Shown: positions 25,573 to 32,472 of the stretch, one piece after another | Numbering within the stretch: the first letter of the stretch is position 1 | Layout: each line of letters opens with the position of its first letter | Origin: CAYMEK01 sp964389305 | GTDB lineage: Bacteria > Spirochaetota > Spirochaetia > SZUA-6 > DRHE01 | Assembly (NCBI GenBank): GCA_964389305.1 | Contig: CAYMEK010000040.1 | Coordinates: 1-39,074 of the forward strand | DNA length: 39,074 nucleotides | Direction: 5' to 3' | Translations under genes and position numbers: made by a program | Notes under the pieces: generated by a model | What the model was told of the DNA's origin: nothing | What the model saw: the letters and a program-made list of their open reading frames with translations, nothing else | The model's database searches: none

Positions 25573-25625
25573 GATAATGCTTCAGTAACAGCCCCGTGTC
25601 GAGTGCAGACACGCGAGCGGGTTCG

Positions 25626-26228
25626 CTACTTCGGTTTCCAGACCTTCCAGACTTTTCCGACCAGGTCCGGCCCCGGTTTCAGAACGGGATCGCCGGGATG
25701 CCATCCGGAAGGAGTCACCTCCGCGCCTTTTGTTTTTCGCACGTGCTGAAAGGCCTGCACCTGGCGAATCGTCTCGTCCAGATGTCTTCCCACGGGGGGA
25801 GTCAAGACCTCCATGGCTTGAACCACCCCGTCTGGATCGATGATAAAACGTCCCCGGATGTCCACTCCTGCATTTTCGTCGTACACCCCGTACACTCTGC
25901 CCAGGTGTCCCGCTCCATCGGAGATCATGGCGAAGGGGATCCCGCCTTCCACCATCTTGGACAGCTCTTCTTCGTCCCAGATCTTGTGGGTGAAGGTGCT
26001 GTCCACGCTTACCGAGAATACCTCGCAGCCCAGTTTTTTCAGTTCTTCGTATCGATCAGCGACCGCTGATATTTCGGTCGGTCATACGAAGGTGAAGTCG
26101 CCCGGATAAAAACAGAGCAGCACCCACTTGCCCAGGTAATCCGAGAGCTTCACGGAGGTGAACTTGCCCTGATGATAGGCCGGCGCCTGGAAATCGGGCG
26201 CCTTGCCTCCTACTTTGACCTGAACCAT
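25626..26228 (-). CDS. prxU: Selenocysteine-containing peroxiredoxin (in-frame TGA read as Sec49)
   Basis: This 200-residue AhpC/TSA-family peroxidase reduces H2O2 and organic peroxides in the cytoplasm. Two frames in the same register are separated only by TGA at 26082-26084. Reading through gives FYPGDFTFV-U49-PTEIS, where the family has FTFVCPTE with the peroxidatic Cys, so TGA sits exactly at the catalytic position. Downstream family motifs continue (FSVSVDSTFTHKIW, then GRFIIDPDG). Cys39 and Cys68 remain. The usual C-terminal resolving Cys (VCP motif) is Thr172 (EVTPSGW). The ATG at 26228 has AAGGAGG. An in-frame ATG at 26333, also with AGGAGG, would add 35 residues. selC-selA-selB lie directly downstream. 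Confidence 0.93.
26051..26084 (-). promoter_or_regulatory. Putative bacterial SECIS hairpin just after the Sec codon
   Basis: On the minus strand the UGA is followed, 11 bases later, by a 6-bp hairpin ATCAGC-GGTC-GCTGAT (plus-strand 26055-26070). The GGUC apical loop begins 18 nt after the UGA. The E. coli fdhF SECIS also has GGUC in its apical loop at a similar distance. A second possible pairing, CGACCG with CGGTCG, competes with it. This is a prediction by eye. Confidence 0.65.
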
Positions 26229-26356
26229 GCTTTCCTCCTTGGGTCGCTTCTCCAGCTGGGAGCTTTGTGGTTTAGAGGATGCACCAACCACGCTTCCCGT
26301 CGGCCTCGCACAGCCGATTGCCTCTTCCGCCATTGCCTCCTCCTGTATCTCGTATC

Positions 26357-26386
26357 CATTATCACGTACGAATAATGGGCCGTCAA
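26357..26386 (-). promoter_or_regulatory. prxU promoter with an overlapping inverted repeat
   Basis: On the minus strand TTGACG (26381-26386), a 17-nt spacer and GATAAT (26358-26363) form a good sigma-70 promoter. An inverted repeat CATTAT (26357-26362) / ATAATG (26372-26377) with a 9-nt spacer lies over the spacer and -10 box, a position and AT-rich style like that of Fur/PerR-type repressor sites. The predicted leader is about 120 nt. Confidence 0.6.
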
Positions 26387-26400
26387 GGAGGCCAAAGCCC

Positions 26401-27246
26401 CTAATAGGCAAAGCGGATACTCAGGGACGTAAGACCCAGATCAACCGATGGATTCGTTTCCCGTGTTCTTTTCTTATGCAGTACCGGTACCAAGAGCCCG
26501 ACTCCGCTGCCCACTGCCGCGGCCGCAAGCACGTCGGTCGGATAGTGCCGGCCGGCTGCAACACTGAGGATCGCCGTGGTTGCCGCCAGGCCCAGGCTCG
26601 TAGCCCAGGTTATCGTCGACAATGCGGACCGGCCATAGATGTCGGTTACCGATTTTGACAGAAACACGGCGGCGGCAAAGGCGCCCGACGTGTGCCCCGA
26701 GAAAAACGATTGATAGGCCCCTAGGCCCTGGGCCAGTTCGTGTCTTTGTTCCAGGCTTAAGGAGGTATTGTACAGGTACGGCCGGTTTCTTTTTACGATC
26801 GCCTGTACAAGATTGGTGGCACCCTTAGTCAGGAAATACGTTTCCGTATACATGAGTCCCAACAGTGCGATATTCTGCCATCTCCCGGCTTCTTTTATTC
26901 TGATAAGCTCGGGCAATACCAGAACAGCTGGAGCGCTAAGTAGTACATAGTTCACGATATCCCTGGCCGTGTCCGCGTGCGGAGACCAAAGACCTGTTGC
27001 AAACCGATCAATCCTGTTCACATCTTTGCTGTCCAGTTTTTCGATTTCATCCATAGAGAAAACCGTTATTTTTTCCTCCAGGATGTCAGAAACGCCCTTG
27101 AATGCCACTCCGCACGGGATGAGCGCTAAATCAACACCCAGCTTGAAGGCGTAGGGAAAGGCCTGTGTCTGGGCCTCTAAGCCGGATGGAGAAACCGCAG
27201 CGTAAAACATGACTGCCCAGGCTGCACAGAGTAGCTTTTGTTTCAT
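26401..27246 (-). CDS. PAP2-family phosphatase, exported or membrane-bound
   Basis: This 281-residue member of the type 2 phosphatidic acid phosphatase family removes phosphate from lipid or polyprenyl phosphates at the membrane. The three family motifs are intact: K152-R-N-R-P (motif 1), FFSG-H185-TSGAF (motif 2) and AAGRH234YPTDV (motif 3). An N-terminal signal peptide ends near GLEAQ, and hydrophobic helices surround the motifs. The protein ends SLSIRFAY with a terminal aromatic residue. AAGGAGA precedes the ATG. It lies 82 bases after the LuxR-type regulator on the same strand and may be controlled by it. Confidence 0.9.
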   Translation of the reverse strand: MKQKLLCAAWAVMFYAAVSPSGLEAQTQAFPYAFKLGVDLALIPCGVAFKGVSDILEEKITVFSMDEIEKLDSKDVNRIDRFATGLWSPHADTARDIVNYVLLSAPAVLVLPELIRIKEAGRWQNIALLGLMYTETYFLTKGATNLVQAIVKRNRPYLYNTSLSLEQRHELAQGLGAYQSFFSGHTSGAFAAAVFLSKSVTDIYGRSALSTITWATSLGLAATTAILSVAAGRHYPTDVLAAAAVGSGVGLLVPVLHKKRTRETNPSVDLGLTSLSIRFAY

Positions 27247-27328
27247 TTCGATCTCCTTCGATTTTGATGGAGATCACGATACCACCGGCGGGAAAAGTAA
27301 ATGCCACTCTTCAGGGTGATTTCTATCC

Positions 27329-28006
27329 CTACTTGGAGTGATTCCTCAGTTGGGTGACCAGTTCCATCCGGCTGGAAACACCGATTTTGGAAAAGATATT
27401 CTTTACATGTGTTTTTACGGTGTTTAGGGAGACATACAGCTCCGTACTTATTTTCTTGTTGCTGTACCCCAGAAATATGAGCTCGATGACTTGCTGTTCT
27501 CTTCTCGATATTCCGTATTTTTCCAGCTCGTTCTTTGGAACGGGTTCGAGTTCGGCTTTCCTGTCTGCTATCGACTTCTCAATCCGATTAACATGAACAT
27601 ACGCAAAAACGGAAAATCCAATATACAGCAGAGGGAGCAGCAGGAAAGCATTTTGAACTCCGATAAGTGATCGAAACAAATAGACAATGGCGGCAGATAT
27701 CACCAAAAACAGGTAAAAAACAGACAGCTTCTGATTTTTATAGATGGATTTTACTTTAAGGACTCCTAGGGAAATGATGTAGAGAAAAAAACAGGCGGCT
27801 AAAGTAATTACCAGTATCTCACCAAATTGCTCTATAGGGCCTTCCTGATCGTTTATGACCCTTTCAAAGATTATATCGATAAAAGTAACCGCAAGAAGGT
27901 ATATAAGAACAAGCTTATTCCTGGCGCCGGCGTTGTTGACCCTGAAATAGTAATGAGTGAAGTAGGCGAAAGGGAATAATAGTATGATTGTTTTTATCAG
28001 GTATGC
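27329..28006 (-). CDS. Membrane-anchored LuxR-family transcription regulator (5' end lost in the gap)
   Basis: The frame is open without a stop from the gap edge to the TGA at 27329 and gives 225 residues. The visible N-terminal part is a series of hydrophobic helices (LIKTIILLFPFAYFTHYYF, NKLVLIYLLAVTFIDIIF, ILVITLAACFFLYIISLGV, VFYLFLVISAAIVYLF, AFLLLPLLYIGFSVFAYV), suggesting a multi-pass sensor. The C-terminal LuxR/GerE helix-turn-helix (SRREQQVIELIFLGYSNKKI, then VSLNTVKTHVKNIFSKIGV) ends the protein. This stretch is visibly AT-richer than its neighbours. It probably regulates the adjacent PAP2 gene or a gene beyond the gap. The start is unseen. Confidence 0.82.
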   Translation of the reverse strand, partial: AYLIKTIILLFPFAYFTHYYFRVNNAGARNKLVLIYLLAVTFIDIIFERVINDQEGPIEQFGEILVITLAACFFLYIISLGVLKVKSIYKNQKLSVFYLFLVISAAIVYLFRSLIGVQNAFLLLPLLYIGFSVFAYVHVNRIEKSIADRKAELEPVPKNELEKYGISRREQQVIELIFLGYSNKKISTELYVSLNTVKTHVKNIFSKIGVSSRMELVTQLRNHSK

Positions 28007-28106
28007 NNNNNNNNNNNNNNNNNNNNNNNNNNNNNNNNNNNNNNNNNNNNNNNNNNNNNNNNNNNNNNNNNNNNNNNNNNNNNNNNNNNNNNNNNNNNNN
28101 NNNNNN
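28007..28106. other. Assembly gap (100 N)
   Basis: This is a second exact 100-N placeholder. It removes the start of the LuxR-type gene and whatever lies upstream of the fragment at 28110. The two sides may not be truly adjacent. Confidence 0.97.
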
Positions 28107-28109
28107 TAG

Positions 28110-28259
28110 GAGAAAATCCGGTTCCACTACCAGCCCCCGACTGTGCTCGAAGGAGTCGAGATTCATCGCTGTTTTGGGAACCGTACTGAATTGGTCGAGG
28201 AAGTAGTGATGGCCGTGCAGTATCTGGCGCACAAAGGACTCCCCGGCGGCGAAGGCTGA
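28110..28259 (+). CDS. Possible 3' end of an unrecognised gene cut by the gap
   Basis: Forty-nine sense codons with codon use like the neighbouring genes read EKIRFHYQPPTVLEGVEI, then HRCFGNRTELVEEVVMAV, and end HKGLPGGEG before a TGA at 28257-28259. The first triplet after the N run is TAG in this frame, which may be unreliable contig-end sequence. I do not recognise the family. It would be upstream of, and cotranscribed with, the HAD gene 49 bases away. Confidence 0.4.
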   Translation, partial: EKIRFHYQPPTVLEGVEIHRCFGNRTELVEEVVMAVQYLAHKGLPGGEG

Positions 28260-28308
28260 TGAAAAAAGCGGTGATCTGTGATAAGAAACACGCGTAAGGT
28301 TATCATCG

Positions 28309-28923
28309 ATGGTGAAGCTGTACATCTTCGATATGGGTGGAGTCGTCAGTTTGGACGCGGACGTGAGCAAGCAGATCGCCGAACGCCTGGGGTTTGCCAG
28401 CGGGAAGCTGTGGGAAATCCTCCATGAGGAGATAACAGGCCTCATGGCTGGTTCGATCACGACCGAGGAGTTCTGGAGGAGATGCTCCTTGAAGAGCGGC
28501 CGCCGGGTAGATGAGGATCTGTGGACTCTCTACTTTCATCCGCGGCCCAACCTGATGGTGATCGAAATGATCCGGAAGCTCAAGAACGAAGCCCGCGTTG
28601 TGGTCGGTACTAACACGATAGAATCTCATTACCTGGTTCACTCCGAGAATGGCGACTACGATATTTTCGACCGAGTATACGCTTCCCACCGGATGGGGCT
28701 CGTGAAACCCGATTTGGCTTTCTACACCTACATCCTCGACCGGGAAGGCTGTTCGGCGGCGGGAACGGTATTTGTCGACGATACCGAGGAGAATGTCGAG
28801 GCGGCTCGCACGCTCGGAATCCGCAGCTTTTTATTTACAGGAGCTGAAAAGCTTGGCCGCGATCTGGCCGCCGTGAAGAGGAGGATGAGGAAGGGGCGAT
28901 CTTCGAAGCAGGACAATCCATAG
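28309..28923 (+). CDS. HAD-superfamily hydrolase
   Basis: This 204-residue cytoplasmic phosphatase-like protein is of the haloacid dehalogenase superfamily, subfamily IA-like. Motif I is FD8MGGVV, in which the usual second Asp (DxD) is Gly, as in several YihX-type members. Motif II is VVVGTNT. The Lys of motif III lies in LVKPDLAFY, and motif IV is VFVDDTEENVEAA. The helical cap lies between about 18 and 90. AAGG about 10 bases before the ATG could be the ribosome binding site. It converges with the ABC importer genes. Substrate unknown. Confidence 0.88.
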   Translation: MVKLYIFDMGGVVSLDADVSKQIAERLGFASGKLWEILHEEITGLMAGSITTEEFWRRCSLKSGRRVDEDLWTLYFHPRPNLMVIEMIRKLKNEARVVVGTNTIESHYLVHSENGDYDIFDRVYASHRMGLVKPDLAFYTYILDREGCSAAGTVFVDDTEENVEAARTLGIRSFLFTGAEKLGRDLAAVKRRMRKGRSSKQDNP

Positions 28924-28973
28924 CCTCCAGAGGGCCGGGGGCGCTCCCGCCGTTGATCCATTTTGCTCTGTAT

Positions 28974-29828
28974 CTAACCTTTTGCTCCGGTCAGAATCCC
29001 TTCCCCTATGAAGTAGCGGGAAAAGGCGAAGAAAAGCACGAACATGGGGATTGTGGCCAGCACCGCCACAGCCATGAGCGCGGCCTCGTTGGTGTACTTC
29101 TCGTCGAGGAAGCGGATGATATAGAGGGGCAGGGTTTTGAGCCTCTGGCTCTGCACCACGATCAGCGGCCAGATCAGATTGTCCCAGGATTCGCGAAACA
29201 CGAGGATGGCCAGAGTTACCGCCGTCGGCCGAACGCTGGGGAAGATGATGCTGAAGAAAATGCGCAGCTCCCCAGCTCCGTCGATGCGGGCCGAATCGAT
29301 GTAGTCGTCCGGCACGGTGAGGACGCTCTGGCGCATCAGAAATACGGCAAAGGCGGTGAGCGTGATGGGAAAGATCAACCCCATGTAGGTATCCTGGATG
29401 CGCAGCTTAATGGTCAGCATGAGCAGGGGGATCATGATGGTCTCGAAGGGGATCATCATGGTGGCCAGGATGAGAATAAAGACCACCTGGCGCCCTTTGA
29501 AGCGGAACTTGGTCAGACCGTAGCCGGCGGCGGAAGCCATTAGAACGTTCAGGCACATGATGGAGCCGGACATGAAAAGGGAGTTGAAGGTGTTGCGGAT
29601 GAAGTAGTACTTCTGGTCGTTGCCGGCCACGGCCTGCAGGTAGTTGTAGAAATGCAGCCGCCGCGGGATCCAGCGGAAGGGAAACTCGAAAACATCCAGA
29701 GGGTGCTTGACCGAGGAGACGAGCATGAAGACTATGGGCACCAGGATGGCCAGGCCGAACAGCACCAGAATTACCAGGGGAACAACAAGCCGCAGCCTCT
29801 TTCTTATCCACCCGGAGCTTGGCTTCAA
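28974..29828 (-). CDS. ABC sugar transporter permease, MalG type
   Basis: This 284-residue inner-membrane permease belongs to the CUT1 carbohydrate importers. Six membrane segments are visible, from VPLVILVLFGLAILVPIVF at the N-terminus to LATIPMFVLFFAFSRYF at the C-terminus. The EAA loop that contacts the ATPase reads DSARIDGAGELRIFFSIIFP. The likely start is TTG at 29826-29828 with GGGGGAAAG upstream, 12 bases after the MalF-type gene. No ATPase gene follows, so a shared MsmK/MalK-type ATPase must be encoded elsewhere. Confidence 0.92.
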   Translation of the reverse strand: MKPSSGWIRKRLRLVVPLVILVLFGLAILVPIVFMLVSSVKHPLDVFEFPFRWIPRRLHFYNYLQAVAGNDQKYYFIRNTFNSLFMSGSIMCLNVLMASAAGYGLTKFRFKGRQVVFILILATMMIPFETIMIPLLMLTIKLRIQDTYMGLIFPITLTAFAVFLMRQSVLTVPDDYIDSARIDGAGELRIFFSIIFPSVRPTAVTLAILVFRESWDNLIWPLIVVQSQRLKTLPLYIIRFLDEKYTNEAALMAVAVLATIPMFVLFFAFSRYFIGEGILTGAKG

Positions 29829-29840
29829 TTCTTTCCCCCG

Positions 29841-30743
29841 TCACACATACGATACCCGCTCGGAACGGTATATCCGCAGCTGTACGATCGTGAAGATCAG
29901 GATGAAGCAGAACAGGCTCACGCTCATGGCCGTAGATCTCCCCAGAGAGTGGTACTGCATGGCCGTGGTATAGATGTTCAGGGATATGACATTGATTGGC
30001 TCCCTGGGGGAGCCGGAATAGACGAACACGTACTGGATGGAAAAGGTCCGCACGCATTGGATGAAGGCTACGATGAGTACGAACTCGATGGTCGGCTTCA
30101 GCAGCGGAATGGTGATGCGCCAGAACTTCTTCCAGGCGGACGCCCCGTCGATCTCGGCCACCTCGTAAAGGCTGGTGGGTATGCTTACCAGGCCAGCGAA
30201 GTAGATGATCACGAAGTAGCCCGCGTACTTCCAGAAGTAGATGATGATCGTGGACAGCCTGGCCATGGTCGGCAGGGCCAGCCACTTGAAATCGACGGGA
30301 GAAGGATTGTTGGCCAGGAAATTCAAGAACTGATTGGCCAGGCCGCGGGGGTCGAAGATCAGCAGCCAGATCGTTGCCGAGACCACCCCGGAGACGATCG
30401 AGGGGGTGTAGTAGATCATCTTGAACACGTTCTGGACCTTGGGAAACCGTCTCAGACCTACCACCAGTACAGCGATAAGCAGGGAAACGGAAACGAGGGG
30501 GATGAAGCAGCCAATGGCGAAGTACAGGGTGGCCTTGATCGAGTTGAGGAAATCCTGACTGGTGAAGATGTAGAGGTAGTTTTGCAGGCCAACGAACTTA
30601 GGGGCCTTTAGAGAAAGAATGTCTTTAGCGTGAAAGCTGGCCACGAAGGAGTTGGCCATGGGATAGTAGCTGAACAGGGCGAAGAACAGAACAGCCGGGA
30701 GCACAAAGACCCACCCCCAGTACTGTCGACGTTGGATTCCCAT
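29841..30743 (-). CDS. ABC sugar transporter permease, MalF type
   Basis: This 300-residue inner-membrane permease forms the partner half of the CUT1 channel. The N-terminus has WGWVFVLPAVLFFALFSYYPM, typical of UgpA/MalF proteins. The EAA loop reads YEVAEIDGASAWKKFWRITIPLLKP in two overlapping parts. Six membrane segments are visible. AGGA is 9 bases before the ATG. It follows the binding-protein gene after a hairpin at 30792-30823. Confidence 0.93.
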   Translation of the reverse strand: MGIQRRQYWGWVFVLPAVLFFALFSYYPMANSFVASFHAKDILSLKAPKFVGLQNYLYIFTSQDFLNSIKATLYFAIGCFIPLVSVSLLIAVLVVGLRRFPKVQNVFKMIYYTPSIVSGVVSATIWLLIFDPRGLANQFLNFLANNPSPVDFKWLALPTMARLSTIIIYFWKYAGYFVIIYFAGLVSIPTSLYEVAEIDGASAWKKFWRITIPLLKPTIEFVLIVAFIQCVRTFSIQYVFVYSGSPREPINVISLNIYTTAMQYHSLGRSTAMSVSLFCFILIFTIVQLRIYRSERVSYV

Positions 30744-30791
30744 TAATCGCTATCCTATTCGATGAAACCGGAAAAAGCCAGTAAAAAGTGT

Positions 30792-30823
30792 GGGTGCATT
30801 CCCGGCCGAACGAGAATGCACCC
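30792..30823 (-). terminator. Intercistronic hairpin between binding protein and permeases
   Basis: A perfect 10-bp stem GGGTGCATTC (30792-30801) / GAATGCACCC (30814-30823) with a 12-nt loop is followed on the minus strand by ACACTTTTTAC. It sits just after the binding-protein stop. It probably acts as a partial terminator and mRNA stabiliser that raises binding protein over permease. Confidence 0.7.
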
Positions 30824-30833
30824 CGAGTGATTC

Positions 30834-32123
30834 TTACTGGCGCAGGATGTCGTCTATCTTCTGCTTGCCTTTCTGGGCCGCATCGGCGGGCGCCACCTTG
30901 CTGAGCATGACTCCCTCCACCATCTCCCTGAGCACGTCCTGGATCTTGGGTCCGCTGGCATGCACGAAGACGAAGTTGGCCTTGGCCATGTCGGCGATGA
31001 AGACGTCGGCGAACTTCTTGTTTTTATAGACCGCGGTTTCCAGCAGCTTCTTGCTCGGGATGATCAGCCCGACCTGATCGAGGAACTCCTCTACGTGGCT
31101 GCTGAAGTACATGGTGAGCTTCCAGGCCGCCTTCTGTGAGGAAGCCGGGGAAGAGGCGTTGACCAGGTAATAGTGGCCGTACACGGCGGAGCCGTTGTCA
31201 TTGACCGCGTTCCGGAATCGAGGATACGGAACTACCGAAACGTCCGGCAGGAACGCCTCGTTTTCCGCCTTGATGCGGTCGTACTGGTAAAGCCCGGAGA
31301 TGCACATGGCCACCGAGTTGTCGTCCCTGTTGAAGGTCTTGCGGGCGTTGGTATACGTCGGGGAGCCCAGGTTGCGCCCGTTGGGACCCCAGTCGGCCAT
31401 ATACTGCAGAAGCTTGATCCAGGCGGCCGAGTCCACGGCCGCGTTCTTACCGTCTGCCGTTAGAATCGTGCCTCCCAGTTGGTTGGCCATCGGGACCCAG
31501 AAGGTCAGGTAGTAGGGGTAGCGGAAGTCGAAGCCGCGGCGCTTAATGACCTCCCCCTCCCGGATGGTCAGCTTTTCGGCCACGGGGACCATCTGCTCCC
31601 AGGTCTTGGGATAGTCCCTGGCCGGGTCCAGGCCCACTTCCCTGTAGTACTTGTTGTTGATGTATATACACCAGTTGGTGATCTCCAGGGGCAGGCCGTA
31701 GATCTTGCCCTCGTACAGGGCTCCGTTGAAGGTCACCGGCAGGTAATCGTCCTGTAGGGCCTTGTAGCTGGAATAACCGATGGCCTGCAGGTCCACAGGA
31801 GCCACCCTCCCACCTTCGATGTACTGCCATTCGTCCTCAGCCTCCATATTGAAGATGTCCGGACCCTTCATGGCCGCAAACGCGGTGAGGACTTTCTCCT
31901 GTATCTTGCCGGAAGGGCTCGTTTCTCGCGTTACGGTGACGTTCGGATTCTGACTCTGGAACTCGGCGATCCACTTCTCCTCCAGCGGAGTACGGTTCGG
32001 GTCCTCATGGGTCCAGTAGACCAGTTCCACCGGCCCAGCAGCCTCTTGCTGGCCGGTTGCCGAGATGAACGCGGCGGCCGCTGCCAGCAAAATGGTCACA
32101 AGGAGCAATGACGAAAGCTTCAT
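30834..32123 (-). CDS. Extracellular sugar-binding protein of a CUT1 ABC importer (SBP family 1)
   Basis: This is a 429-residue protein. The start is set at ATG 32121-32123 because GGGAGGTG lies just upstream and a clean signal peptide follows (LLLVTILLAAAAAFISA), then TGQQEAAG. The mature protein begins ELVYWTHEDPNRTPLEEKW and shows the family 1 pattern: EKVLTAFAAMKGPDIFNMEA, YGLPLEITNWCIYIN, and PKTWEQMVPVAEKL. Upstream in-frame codons would add 21 residues before the signal peptide and are unlikely. The sugar is unknown. Promoter at 32158-32186. Confidence 0.93.
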   Translation of the reverse strand: MKLSSLLLVTILLAAAAAFISATGQQEAAGPVELVYWTHEDPNRTPLEEKWIAEFQSQNPNVTVTRETSPSGKIQEKVLTAFAAMKGPDIFNMEAEDEWQYIEGGRVAPVDLQAIGYSSYKALQDDYLPVTFNGALYEGKIYGLPLEITNWCIYINNKYYREVGLDPARDYPKTWEQMVPVAEKLTIREGEVIKRRGFDFRYPYYLTFWVPMANQLGGTILTADGKNAAVDSAAWIKLLQYMADWGPNGRNLGSPTYTNARKTFNRDDNSVAMCISGLYQYDRIKAENEAFLPDVSVVPYPRFRNAVNDNGSAVYGHYYLVNASSPASSQKAAWKLTMYFSSHVEEFLDQVGLIIPSKKLLETAVYKNKKFADVFIADMAKANFVFVHASGPKIQDVLREMVEGVMLSKVAPADAAQKGKQKIDDILRQ

Positions 32124-32157
32124 AAAGCACCTCCCTGATCGATTCTTTTCACTGCTC

Positions 32158-32186
32158 ATTGTAGTAGATCGGAATTCCGCATACAA
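32158..32186 (-). promoter_or_regulatory. Promoter of the ABC importer operon
   Basis: On the minus strand TTGTAT (32181-32186), a spacer of exactly 17 nt and TACAAT (32158-32163) stand about 35 bases upstream of the binding-protein ATG. This is a good sigma-70-type match. Confidence 0.65.
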
Positions 32187-32272
32187 GAGAAAGAAGTGGA
32201 TATCTGCTCGTTTCCACTTTCAGCGATCCGGGTCTGGTCGTTGATGATCAGGGTCACGGAAGCTATGGTTGG

Positions 32273-32290
32273 CGGGTACCATAGTACCCG
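32273..32290. promoter_or_regulatory. 18-bp palindrome, candidate operator
   Basis: CGGGTAC-CATA-GTACCCG is a perfect 7-bp inverted repeat with a 4-nt centre between the ABC importer genes (minus) and the MBL-fold gene (plus). It lies about 90 bases upstream of the importer -35 box. It has no T-tract, so a protein-binding site is likelier than a terminator. Confidence 0.5.
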
Positions 32291-32472
32291 TTTGATTGGC
32301 AGAAAAGCGTGTTTTGATTTAGTATATGAAGCGGTTGGAAGCACGCCTCTGTAATTCGGTTGGTGCCATCGCACTTGTACTTCCGGGATTTTCAATGGTG
32401 AGCGGCCGCCGAACCGTAGATATCATCGATCATCCGGACACCGAAGGCAGGTGGAAATACAAGGAGACTCAG

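Noticed and set aside
26082..26411. Peroxiredoxin halves as two separate genes or a pseudogene
   Set aside because: Same register, single TGA exactly at the catalytic Cys codon, SECIS-like hairpin and adjacent selABC make Sec readthrough far more likely.
27915..28460. Minus-strand ORF running through the N gap opposite the HAD gene
   Set aside because: It bridges unknown sequence and overlaps a well-supported HAD hydrolase.
29652..30611. Plus-strand ORF antisense to the permeases
   Set aside because: Highly charged shadow of hydrophobic permease codons.
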